Numbered from the stretch's first letter, positions 1 through 5,791 are shown. The stretch is DNA of 7,472 nucleotides from JBGPIK01 sp041484845 (GCA_041484845.1 JBGPIK010000346.1:1-7472); one strand, 5' to 3'. The notes: generated from the sequence alone by a model not told the origin. Made by a program: numbers and translations.

Positions 1-327
1 TGCTCGGTTCGCCGCTTGCGCTTTGCCACGGGCGTTCGCTCCAGCAACTCGGTTTGCGGGCTGCTCCAAGGCACAGGCTCATTGCCTCGGTCTGGAGAGC
101 TCGCCTCTCGATTGACTTTGATGTGAGAAATGCGGGCTAGGCTTCGGGCCAATCCGAAAGCGGCTCAAGCTGCGTCGATTGAGCCTCCTGGAAACACGTC
201 ATCCGCCGCGGTTCAGTTCGGACCGCTTGCACTTTGCGGCAGAGCCTCATCAATGCGCTGTGGAGAATTTAATTACCATTGATCTCGCAAAACAAGATTG
301 TTATGGTTGCCAAAGAAGGCCACGGTC
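1..327. other. Left-edge stretch without a convincing gene
   Basis: I find no gene here that I would defend. One plus-strand frame is open from the left edge to a TGA at 124-126, and a minus-strand frame runs from an ATG near 80 off the left edge, but neither translation has family-like features or a good ribosome site. The 16-mer at 12-27 (CCGCTTGCGCTTTGCC) recurs with two mismatches at 221-236, which suggests degenerate repeated spacer DNA. The promoter for the following small genes should lie here, but I could not pick out a convincing -35/-10 pair. Confidence 0.5.
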
Positions 328-603
328 GTGTTGGAACGAAAAAGACTTTTTTTGCGGGTCGGCGATGAGGTCTCCCATCTTCGTTATGAAGAATGGGGCA
401 TCGGCGTCGTCATGGAAATCATGACTTCGTCGGTTCCCGGCGGGACTTGTTTAGCGCGGGTTCGTTTTCAAGATGGTCAACTACGTTGTTTCAACAACGA
501 TCTTGATAACGAAGCCTGCTGTTATTATTTCGGCCTGCGGCGCTATTGGAATCCCAGTCACGGTGTCAATGCCATTCGCTCCAAATTTTTCTTGAGAGGA
601 TAG
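328..603 (+). CDS. Small DUF3553-like protein
   Basis: This is a protein of about 91 residues resembling the DUF3553 family, small beta-rich proteins of uncertain function. The visible signature is VGDEVSHLRYEEWGIGVV followed by a short variable loop, then ARVRFQDGQLRCF. This matches the family pattern of a 'GD.V.H...WG.G.V' strand pair and a later 'V.F..G.' strand. I chose GTG at 328 because AGAAGG lies at 314-319, eight bases upstream. TTG at 298 would add ten residues but has no ribosome site. The tail after the domain contains adjacent cysteines (EACCYYF) and a basic end. No signal peptide is visible, so it is probably cytoplasmic. The stop codon is 5 bases before the next start, and the next gene's ribosome site overlaps its last codons, so the two are probably co-translated. 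Family assignment is moderate; function is unknown. Confidence 0.6.
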   Translation: MLERKRLFLRVGDEVSHLRYEEWGIGVVMEIMTSSVPGGTCLARVRFQDGQLRCFNNDLDNEACCYYFGLRRYWNPSHGVNAIRSKFFLRG

Positions 604-608
604 TATCT

Positions 609-941
609 ATGCGAAAAACAACCCCGGCTCTGAAGCCCGTCGTCGTATTCGCCCTGATCTTAAGCAGCCTCGCCCCGGCCCTATCGCGCGCCGAGGATAC
701 GATCGAGAAAGCCGGAATGGCTGTAGAGATGACGGCAGGAAACATGTGGTTTATTCCCGCGAAATTCATTTCCGCTTCCATAGGAATCCTCAGCGGAGCG
801 CTATCGTTTGTCGCGACGGGTGGAAATGTCGACCTGACGCAGCAGATCTGGCAGGATACGCTTCAGGGGCCCTACGTGATCACGCCCGAGCTGGCAAAAA
901 AATCAATCGGCGAAAGGCCGGAGTTGTTGCAGACTAAGTAA
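609..941 (+). CDS. Small exported protein of unknown function
   Basis: This 110-residue protein has a classical Sec signal peptide: basic start MRKTTPALK, hydrophobic core VVVFALILSSLAPAL and a likely cut after Ala28 (SRA/ED). The mature part of about 82 residues has a Gly/Ala/Ser-rich hydrophobic stretch (roughly residues 46-70) beginning WFIPAKFISASIGILSGALS, then TGGN, an IWQ turn and GPYVITPELAKK. The order 'PAK, hydrophobic Gly-rich helix, TGGN, IW, G-Y-ITP' recalls short uncharacterised exported proteins of deltaproteobacteria-like genomes, from memory only. The start at 609 is supported by GAGAGGA at 594-600; a longer frame from 546 lies inside the preceding gene and would bury the signal peptide. 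It follows the DUF3553-like gene by 5 bases. It is probably periplasmic or held at the membrane by the hydrophobic segment. No catalytic motif is visible. Confidence 0.72.
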   Translation: MRKTTPALKPVVVFALILSSLAPALSRAEDTIEKAGMAVEMTAGNMWFIPAKFISASIGILSGALSFVATGGNVDLTQQIWQDTLQGPYVITPELAKKSIGERPELLQTK

Positions 942-947
942 GTCGGC

Positions 948-981
948 GCATGTAGCCCCGCTCGTACGCGAGGCTACATGC
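948..981. terminator. Hairpin between convergent genes
   Basis: A perfect 10-bp inverted repeat, GCATGTAGCC at 948-957 and GGCTACATGC at 972-981, encloses a 14-base GC-rich loop. It lies just after the stop of the small exported protein (941) and 20 bases beyond the stop of the convergent dienelactone hydrolase (1002). That position suits a shared, bidirectional transcription end. No clear T-run follows on either strand, so it may be a transcript-stabilising hairpin or an intergenic palindromic repeat and not a strict intrinsic terminator. Confidence 0.45.
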
Positions 982-1001
982 TGTTATTGACGGTGGTGTG
1001 A

Positions 1002-1739
1002 TTAGGCAGACAAATTCTTCTTAAAAAAGCTCACCGTTCTGGCCCACGCGTCTTTGGCCGCCTCGGGATGATACCGATCCGCGTTAGTATTATTATTGAA
1101 AGCGTGCTTCGCTCCGGGATAGATTTTAACGTCGAAACTCTTGCCGGCCTTGGCCAAGGCAGCTTTCAGCGGTTCGACACCGGGCATAATGTTAGGATCG
1201 TCCTCGGCGTAGTTACCCATGAGCGAACAAGGAATATTCGCTACGGAATCCAAGGGATCGGGATTGCGACCATAATAGACGACAGCGGCGTTCAGGTCCT
1301 TGCATTTAGTCGCAAAATTAAGTGAATTGCCTCCGCCCCAGCAGTAGCCGACGACACCGACCTTGCCGTTCACATAATTTTGTTTTTTCATGTAGCTCAG
1401 AGCCGCGGCTAGATCCTCCGCAACCATCGCGCCGGTCACTTTTTTTATTGCTTCCGTGGCGGCGTCACTTCCATTATATTGATCGCTGCCCCCGATCCGG
1501 CCCATGCAATCCACCGCGATCGCGGCAAATCCGTCATTCGCAAAGCGGCGGGCTACGTCTTTGATGTGACCCACCAGACCTCGGTTTTCGTGGATCACGA
1601 TTACTGTGCCCAGATTCTTTCCGTCCTTCGGGCGGGAGACATAGGCGCTTACGTTTCCGGCGTTGCCGGGAAACTGGACCATTTCCGACTTGAGGCTCGC
1701 ATCACTCGGATCGACAATGTTATCTATAGTCTGAGCCAT
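1002..1739 (-). CDS. Dienelactone hydrolase family protein
   Basis: This 245-residue alpha/beta hydrolase is close to the usual length of dienelactone hydrolase (carboxymethylenebutenolidase), the enzyme that opens dienelactones to maleylacetate in chlorocatechol breakdown. Visible residues fit the family: nucleophile Cys133 in GYCWGGG, an acid at Asp180/Asp181 in YAEDDPN, His212 in AKHAFNN, and Glu51 in IHENRG, where the family has the Glu that interacts with the resting cysteine. There is no signal peptide, so it is cytoplasmic. The start is supported by AAGGAGG (complement of 1750-1756) about ten bases upstream. It is transcribed alone: the upstream FmdB gene ends in a strong terminator before it. 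Many members act on unrelated esters or lactones, so the substrate is not assigned. The later UbiD gene makes an aromatic-degradation setting possible but does not prove it. Confidence 0.9.
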   Translation of the reverse strand: MAQTIDNIVDPSDASLKSEMVQFPGNAGNVSAYVSRPKDGKNLGTVIVIHENRGLVGHIKDVARRFANDGFAAIAVDCMGRIGGSDQYNGSDAATEAIKKVTGAMVAEDLAAALSYMKKQNYVNGKVGVVGYCWGGGNSLNFATKCKDLNAAVVYYGRNPDPLDSVANIPCSLMGNYAEDDPNIMPGVEPLKAALAKAGKSFDVKIYPGAKHAFNNNTNADRYHPEAAKDAWARTVSFFKKNLSA

Positions 1740-1834
1740 TTGTTCTATTCCTCCTTCTAATGAGTTTTGGGCTGTCCCACCTATAGCGAAAAACAGTTTT
1801 CAAATCTAGAGCCGCTTGACGGTACCGAGCGGTC

Positions 1835-1868
1835 AAAAAAAACTGGACGTCGCAGGACGCCCAGTTTT
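1835..1868 (-). terminator. Rho-independent terminator of the FmdB-like gene
   Basis: Read on the minus strand, a 13-bp stem (1868-1856 with 1851-1839, including one G-U pair) closes a four-base CTGC loop. It runs straight into a tract of eight T (complement of 1842-1835). It begins 36 bases beyond the FmdB stop codon and lies upstream of the dienelactone hydrolase, so the two genes are separate transcription units. On the plus strand the G-U pair becomes A-C and the T-run is short, so it is directional. Confidence 0.88.
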
Positions 1869-1903
1869 CAATTAGCCGAATAAGAATAACCGCGGTCTTT
1901 AAA

Positions 1904-2215
1904 CTAAGAAGCCGAAGTGGGAGTGGACGTTGACGAGGACTTTTCGCTGCTCTTTGACGAGGTCTCGGTCTTGGTTTCTTTTTTAGTTTCCGACTCGGAT
2001 TTGGCGGCGCCGTTGTCACTTTTGGTTACGCTCTTGTCCTTGCGCGCATAATCCGTGACGTACCAGCCGGTCCCCTTCAGTTGAAACGACGTATTGGAAA
2101 TAAGTTTTTTAACCTTGCCTTTACACGTCGGGCATTTGCTTAGCGGCTTTCCCGTGATTCTTTGGGTCAATTCGAAGGTGCCGCACTTTTCACATTGATA
2201 TTCGTAAATGGGCAT
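1904..2215 (-). CDS. FmdB-family zinc ribbon protein
   Basis: This 103-residue protein opens with MPIYEYQCEKCGTFE, the hallmark of the FmdB / CxxC-CxxC zinc ribbon family. The two knuckles are Cys8-x2-Cys11 and Cys28-x2-Cys31 (KCPTCKG), predicted to hold one zinc. A conserved block (ISNTSFQLKGTGWYVTDY) follows at about residues 39-56. The remaining 45 or so residues are a low-complexity Ser/Thr/Lys/Glu tail, almost certainly disordered. FmdB was first noted as a putative regulator in formamidase and amidase gene sets, but its biochemical role remains poorly defined. The start is supported by GAGGA (complement of 2223-2227) six bases upstream. The gene ends in an intrinsic terminator. Its upstream neighbour, the cupin, lies 101 bases away on the same strand, so co-transcription is possible but not shown. 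Confidence 0.92.
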   Translation of the reverse strand: MPIYEYQCEKCGTFELTQRITGKPLSKCPTCKGKVKKLISNTSFQLKGTGWYVTDYARKDKSVTKSDNGAAKSESETKKETKTETSSKSSEKSSSTSTPTSAS

Positions 2216-2316
2216 GGAGAATCCTCAATCTGGCAGTTTAGGTCAAGTTAATCACTGTTTTACCGCTTGTCAATTAATGAAGCTGTCGGCGCAACGCGAC
2301 GGTCATAAGACCTTTA

Positions 2317-2685
2317 TTATAACCTCACATTACGATCAGAACCGTCCGCCTTGATGTGGGGTCCACCGAAAGCTTCGGAGCGGTTGCCGAAGAGCACCAA
2401 AGGTTCGGTCCCCGTGTTGGTGATCTGATAATAATCCTTGGCCGCCAAGAACACTATTTCATTCTTTGCAATCGCCCTCTCCTCCCCCTTTATTCCTTTG
2501 ACCACCCCTTTTCCTTCCAGAACCAGGAAAGTCTCCGGGTTTGCGTGGTAATGCATATCCGTGCCGTCACCGGAGACAAAGTAAAGCATCCAAGATCTAA
2601 AGTTCTCCGTTCCGAACAGATCGATCTTTCTCTTTTTATTGTTCTTTGCCTCGTTAATCTTCTCATTTAGGCTCACAACATCCAT
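2317..2685 (-). CDS. Small single-domain cupin protein
   Basis: This protein of 122 residues forms a single conserved beta-barrel cupin. The first cupin motif is complete: G-D-G-T-D-M-H45-Y-H47, then Glu51 in PETF and Gly58 in LEGKG, giving two His and one Glu for a metal. In the second motif (KDYYQITNTG) the position four residues before Asn90, where a third His is usual, is Tyr86, so metal binding may be altered. I chose ATG at 2685 over the longer frame from 2721 because AGGAGG (complement of 2692-2697) sits six bases upstream; the extra 12 residues (MVRPDHSRRRIH) would overlap that site. The gene diverges from the HDO-1 gene across about 200 bases and could share its control region. Single-domain cupins range from sugar and keto-acid enzymes to ligand-binding proteins, so no reaction is assigned. 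Confidence 0.85.
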   Translation of the reverse strand: MDVVSLNEKINEAKNNKKRKIDLFGTENFRSWMLYFVSGDGTDMHYHANPETFLVLEGKGVVKGIKGEERAIAKNEIVFLAAKDYYQITNTGTEPLVLFGNRSEAFGGPHIKADGSDRNVRL

Positions 2686-2780
2686 ATGGATCCTCCTGCG
2701 TGAGTGATCGGGTCGTACCATAAACTCAAATTTGCGCTTGGGAGCTTGTTTATCCTATCGAGGCCCGCATAAAACAGCAA

Positions 2781-2790
2781 ATGGCGCCAT
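2781..2790. promoter_or_regulatory. Perfect 10-bp palindrome in divergent intergenic region
   Basis: ATGGCGCCAT is a perfect palindrome about 30 bases upstream of the proposed -35 box of HDO-1 and between that gene and the divergent cupin. Its position would suit a dimeric regulator, but short GC-rich palindromes also occur by chance. Confidence 0.25.
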
Positions 2791-2819
2791 GCAGACCTTT
2801 GGACGAGGCCGAACCCGGC

Positions 2820-2849
2820 TTGACAGCCCTGGCGCTTGTTCACTATGTA
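2820..2849 (+). promoter_or_regulatory. Putative promoter for the HDO-1 gene
   Basis: A perfect TTGACA at 2820-2825 is followed after 18 bases by TATGTA (2844-2849), a weak -10 match. Initiation would fall near 2856, giving a leader of about 30 bases containing the ribosome site GAGGAG at 2875-2880, six bases before the ATG. The -35 box is the stronger half of the evidence. Confidence 0.4.
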
Positions 2850-2886
2850 GAGAGAGACTCTTCGATGCCTATTTGAGGAGACCCTT

Positions 2887-3630
2887 ATGCTTCAACTTAG
2901 CGAAGCTCAGGCCAGAGAATTCGTCGCCGAGCTGGTCGCAAAAGTGAATCGCCGCTGGAAAGAAACCGTCGATAAGACCCGCTTTATGGCGGAGCTCAAG
3001 GAAGGAAAGCTCAACAAAGAGACGCTGCGCCTCTTCTACAAAAACTGGGGATCTTTCGTCCCGGTCATTAACTCGGTCTACACCTCGGCGTTTTACAAAC
3101 ACCTTTGGTTTTTCGTAAAGAACGTCGATCTCATGAACGTGTACACGGAAAAAGTTCTCGACGAGTTCGGCCACCCGAGTCCGCCGGGGCACATTCAGAT
3201 TTTGATCGGGACGGGAAAGGCATTGGGCTTGACGGCCGAGGAGATACTGCTGAGTCCGATGCTGCCAGCGGCGCGGGCGCTACCGGATTTTCATCGCACG
3301 CTGATCAACGACGGCCAGATCCAAGAATACTGGTTTTCAGTATTGTGGGAGCATGCTTTCGGCAATTCGTGTTTGGATTTTTTTAACGCGTTGACGCTGC
3401 ACTATGGCCTTACCGCCGAGCAGGCGAGCTATTTTTCCAAGCATCATGAAGCGGACACCATGGACCACCTCGACCGCAAAGCGCACAGCGAAGTGACCCA
3501 AACGGTGCTCGTGCGCCTGCTGCAACACGGCGTCATCGAGCGTCCGGGCTACTCGGCCGAATATTGCGCCGTCACGCCGGCGGATTTGAATGCGCTCATG
3601 CTGGACGGCTGCTACCAAGCGACGCACTAA
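2887..3630 (+). CDS. Heme-oxygenase-like diiron protein (HDO-1, TenA/PqqC-like)
   Basis: This 247-residue, probably all-helical protein belongs to the TenA/PqqC/heme-oxygenase-like fold, in the group annotated as iron-containing redox enzymes (HDO type). Known HDOs such as UndA, CADD and the SznF central domain activate oxygen at a diiron site. Candidate ligands are Glu93 and His96 (E-F-G-H), Glu155 (LWEHAF), and His186, Asp190 and His194 in SKHHEADTMDH: two Glu, one Asp and three His, as expected. The last motif is H-x3-D-x3-H, one residue longer in the second step than in CADD or SznF as I recall them. Other blocks shared with HDO-2 are FYKNWGSF, PSPPGH, SPMLPAARA, NALTLHYG and GYSAEYCA. 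The start has GAGGAG six bases upstream. No signal peptide, so cytoplasmic. The substrate is unknown; a TenA-like thiaminase role is unlikely given the metal ligands. Confidence 0.85.
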   Translation: MLQLSEAQAREFVAELVAKVNRRWKETVDKTRFMAELKEGKLNKETLRLFYKNWGSFVPVINSVYTSAFYKHLWFFVKNVDLMNVYTEKVLDEFGHPSPPGHIQILIGTGKALGLTAEEILLSPMLPAARALPDFHRTLINDGQIQEYWFSVLWEHAFGNSCLDFFNALTLHYGLTAEQASYFSKHHEADTMDHLDRKAHSEVTQTVLVRLLQHGVIERPGYSAEYCAVTPADLNALMLDGCYQATH

Positions 3631-3765
3631 CCGGAAACGGGCAACGCCCGCCTCCAGCATTTCAAACCGCAAATTTCAGATTCAAACGGATTCTGTTTAC
3701 TATCAACGAGGGTCCAGCCCTCGATGCGCTGGACTTGTTCCGGGAGGAAGCGCGCCGCCCGGTGG

Positions 3766-3792
3766 CGCTCGCGCTCGGCAGCGCTTTGAGCG
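3766..3792 (+). other. GC-rich hairpin in the HDO-1 to binding-protein spacer
   Basis: CGCTC (3766-3770) and GCGCT (3771-3775) pair with AGCGC (3780-3784) and GAGCG (3788-3792), giving about ten base pairs with a CGGC loop and a three-base TTT bulge. No T-run follows. It could protect or process the transcript between HDO-1 and the next gene. The surrounding 264-base spacer (3631-3894) contains open frames on both strands but no gene I can support. Confidence 0.25.
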
Positions 3793-3894
3793 GAAAGTTT
3801 TGCGCTTGCATCAGCGCAGTTGACTCGTTGCATGATTCCTTATAGGTTGCGTTTCCTGCAATTTGACCGTCAATAAGATGAGGAGGACAAGGAT

Positions 3895-4806
3895 ATGGAC
3901 AAAATACAATTTCCGTATCGCTCGGACAGTCATCTGGCATTTCTTCACGTGGTCGGCGAGTCCGGCAGTTGGGAGAAACACGGTCTGCAAGTAGAATACG
4001 ATAACTACATCAGCTCCGAGGACGCGCACAAAAACGTCGCGAACGGCACCGTTGAATTCGTCGGCGGCAACCATTTGTCTCCCTACATCCGGCGCCCGCA
4101 GGGCGACAGGTGGGTTTACCTAGGACAAAGCGTGAGCGTTTTAAATCATCGCATGGTCGTGCGTGCCGACTCGGGCATCAATAAAGTTTCGGATTTGCGC
4201 GGCAAACGAGTGGCCACCAAGGGCCAGCACCCAGGGCTTAACACCTGGCTTTTTATCAAGCAGCACGGCTTGCTGGGAGAATGCACGCTTGAGCGCTTCC
4301 GCGGTGAGACGCCGCATTGGCACGCGGTAAAGGAAGGAAAAGCCGACGCTGCTTTTGTGACGCCGCCCGCGGACATTCTCGCGCGCCGCGCCGGAATGAA
4401 AGTGATCGATGTCGACTTTTTGCCGATGGTTTGGTTTACAACCGTTTCCACCGGCCTGCCTTTTGTGGAAAAGCACCCGGACATCGTCGATCGATTTCTC
4501 CGCGGCCTTTGCGAGGGGATTGCCTTCTTCAAGACGCATCGCGCCGAGTCCATCAAGATCATCAAAGAGAAATACCAAAACGAAGGCGAACTCGACGACG
4601 AAACCGCTACCCACCTCTACGAAGACCTGAAATCGATCCTTCAGGCCAAGCCCTACGCAACAGTTCCCGCACTCAGCAACGTATACGAAATTTCGATTGA
4701 ACAAGATAACGCAGCCGCAAAAACCGACCCGCTGTCTTTGTGGGACTTTCATTTTCTGCGTCGCATCGACGACAGCGGCTTCATCGATAATCTTTATCGC
4801 ACTTAG
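3895..4806 (+). CDS. Leaderless NMT1/SsuA-like binding-protein-fold protein
   Basis: This 303-residue protein has the type II periplasmic-binding-protein pattern of the NMT1/THI5/SsuA group. Visible blocks are SWEKHGLQVEYDNY (25-38), the loop GTVEFVGGNH (51-60), KVSDLRGKRVATKG (97-110), KEGKADAAFVTPPADILA (146-163), and a C-terminal helical part beginning EKHPDIVDRFLRGL. Yet it starts MDKIQFPYRSDSH with no signal peptide, and an in-frame TAA at 3874-3876 rules out a longer start. AGGAGG at 3881-3886 fixes the ATG. No permease or ATPase gene is nearby. A cytoplasmic enzyme or ligand-binding role is therefore plausible; 4,5-dihydroxyphthalate decarboxylase, MqnA/MqnD and THI5 are known intracellular enzymes with this fold. 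The THI5 cysteine cluster is absent, so HMP-P synthesis is unlikely. It lies 20 bases before HDO-2 and is probably co-transcribed with it. Confidence 0.82.
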   Translation: MDKIQFPYRSDSHLAFLHVVGESGSWEKHGLQVEYDNYISSEDAHKNVANGTVEFVGGNHLSPYIRRPQGDRWVYLGQSVSVLNHRMVVRADSGINKVSDLRGKRVATKGQHPGLNTWLFIKQHGLLGECTLERFRGETPHWHAVKEGKADAAFVTPPADILARRAGMKVIDVDFLPMVWFTTVSTGLPFVEKHPDIVDRFLRGLCEGIAFFKTHRAESIKIIKEKYQNEGELDDETATHLYEDLKSILQAKPYATVPALSNVYEISIEQDNAAAKTDPLSLWDFHFLRRIDDSGFIDNLYRT

Positions 4807-4826
4807 CGAGCGCAAGAGGACGCGCC

Positions 4827-5597
4827 ATGAGCGGTGTCGGGCCCAAACTCGGCGTGAAAATGAGCGCCGACGAGGCGAAAAGCTTCGTTGACGAAATCAA
4901 TCAAAAGGTCATCCGGCGCTGGGATGAAAGGGTAACCCAAGGGCCGTTCATGCGCCCGTTTATCGAAGGCCGATTGCCGCTGCCGGCGCTCCGGCTATTT
5001 TTCAAGAACTGGGGCAACTTCACGGTCGAAATCAACACGCTGATCGCCGCTTCCTATCACAAGCACATCGGCTTCTTTAAACGTCAGCCGGATCTTTTGG
5101 CGCCGTTCGGCGCCAAGATCGCGGACGAGTTCATGCATCCGAAGCCGCCCGGCCACGTGCTCGTCATGCTCCAGACGGCTGAAGCTTTCGGGCTTAACAA
5201 GGAACAAATCCTCTGCGAGCCGATGCTGCCGGAAGCGCGGGCTATTCTGGACTTTAAACGCTCGCTTCTCTGGGAGGGAACGGTTGCGGAGTGGTGGTTT
5301 TCGATGCTCACCGAAGAACCGATCGGCCATTGGGCGGCGGCGTGGTTCAAAGCCTTGACGGCCCAGTACGGATTTAGTCGGCAGCAAGCGATTTACTTCT
5401 CGACTCACGAAGAAGCCGACCTTGAGGAGCATGACGGTGTGATGGGCCACGGCAGCTTCAATCGCATGGTGATGCAGCGCATCCTGGAAGATGGCTACGC
5501 CGACACGCGCGCAGGCTACACGCTGGAATATTGCGCGCTCGCTTCGGTCGATCTTTACGGCGTCATGCACCGTGCCGCGGTGGAGCTGGCCTCTTAG
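4827..5597 (+). CDS. Heme-oxygenase-like diiron protein (HDO-2), paralogue of HDO-1
   Basis: This 256-residue protein aligns with HDO-1 over nearly its whole length, with roughly 40% identity by eye and few gaps. All six candidate diiron ligands are kept: Glu101 and His104 (E-F-M-H), Glu163 (MLTEEP), and His194, Asp198 and His202 in STHEEADLEEH. Shared blocks include RLFFKNWGNF, PKPPGH, EPMLPEARA, FKALTAQYG and GYTLEYCA. The N terminus is about eight residues longer than in HDO-1. The start at 4827 is supported by AAGAGGA (4814-4820) six bases upstream; Met12 at 4860 is the alternative and would line up better with the HDO-1 start. It follows the binding-protein-fold gene by 20 bases, which indicates one transcript. 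Divergence of substrate-side residues with retained ligands suggests two related but distinct reactions, or a heteromeric enzyme. Cytoplasmic, substrate unknown. Confidence 0.85.
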   Translation: MSGVGPKLGVKMSADEAKSFVDEINQKVIRRWDERVTQGPFMRPFIEGRLPLPALRLFFKNWGNFTVEINTLIAASYHKHIGFFKRQPDLLAPFGAKIADEFMHPKPPGHVLVMLQTAEAFGLNKEQILCEPMLPEARAILDFKRSLLWEGTVAEWWFSMLTEEPIGHWAAAWFKALTAQYGFSRQQAIYFSTHEEADLEEHDGVMGHGSFNRMVMQRILEDGYADTRAGYTLEYCALASVDLYGVMHRAAVELAS

Positions 5598-5670
5598 CCC
5601 GCTGGGCAGACGAAGGATACGAAACGTTGCGATCGACCACGGAGCCCGTAACAGCGGAGGCACGAAGGAT

Positions 5671-5698
5671 GGTTCAAGGTTCAACGTTTAAGGTTCAA
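5671..5698 (+). repeat. Three copies of the heptamer GGTTCAA
   Basis: GGTTCAA occurs at 5671-5677, 5678-5684 and 5692-5698, the first two in tandem and the third after a seven-base gap. It lies in the 248-base spacer between HDO-2 and the UbiD gene. It may be low-complexity intergenic sequence or a spaced binding-site array; nothing here decides between them. Confidence 0.5.
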
Positions 5699-5770
5699 GT
5701 TTTAACTCATTCGGACCTTGAGCATTGAACACTAGATCCTCATACTCATTCTGGAGGGCTTTTCCGCTGA

Positions 5771-5791
5771 ATCCACTCACGCGTGGATAAT
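5771..5791 (+). promoter_or_regulatory. Inverted repeat overlapping a putative -10 box upstream of ubiD-like gene
   Basis: ATCCAC (5771-5776) and GTGGAT (5783-5788) form a perfect 6-bp inverted repeat with a six-base gap. The right arm overlaps GATAAT (5786-5791), which matches five of six -10 consensus bases. The -35 region (about 5762-5767, TTCCGC) is poor, as would suit an activated or regulated promoter. The ATG of the UbiD-like gene lies 54 bases downstream. This is a candidate regulator site, not an established one. Confidence 0.35.

Noticed and set aside
179..424. Plus-strand frame of 81 codons with several Cys residues
   Set aside because: It overlaps the better supported DUF3553-like frame, has no recognisable domain and no convincing ribosome site.
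1720..2019. Minus-strand frame rich in Pro, Arg and Lys
   Set aside because: It is the alternative frame of the Ser/Thr/Lys-rich FmdB tail, and it runs across the FmdB terminator into the start of the hydrolase gene.
2294..2315. Possible terminator after the cupin (GGTC-ATAA-GACC)
   Set aside because: The stem has only four base pairs and lacks a following T-run on the minus strand.
2686..2886. TPP or other thiamine-type riboswitch, suspected because TenA-like and THI5-like folds are present
   Set aside because: No conserved TPP riboswitch core sequences are seen in the leaders at 2686-2886, 3631-3894 or 5598-5845, and the diiron ligands and missing THI5 Cys cluster argue against thiamine metabolism.
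3638..3650. Short hairpin CGGGC-AAC-GCCCG after the HDO-1 stop, as a terminator
   Set aside because: Only five base pairs with no T-run, so too weak to call.
3819..3850. TTGACT followed by TATAGG as a promoter for the binding-protein-fold gene
   Set aside because: The spacing of about 15 bases and the poor -10 match make it unconvincing.
4141..4815. Long minus-strand frame of 224 codons opposite the binding-protein-fold gene
   Set aside because: It is antisense to a gene with clear family motifs and its translation shows no domain; such mirror frames are common in GC-rich codon usage.
4995..5684. Long minus-strand frame of 229 codons opposite HDO-2
   Set aside because: It is antisense to a well-conserved gene, with an Arg/His/Leu-rich translation and no family resemblance.
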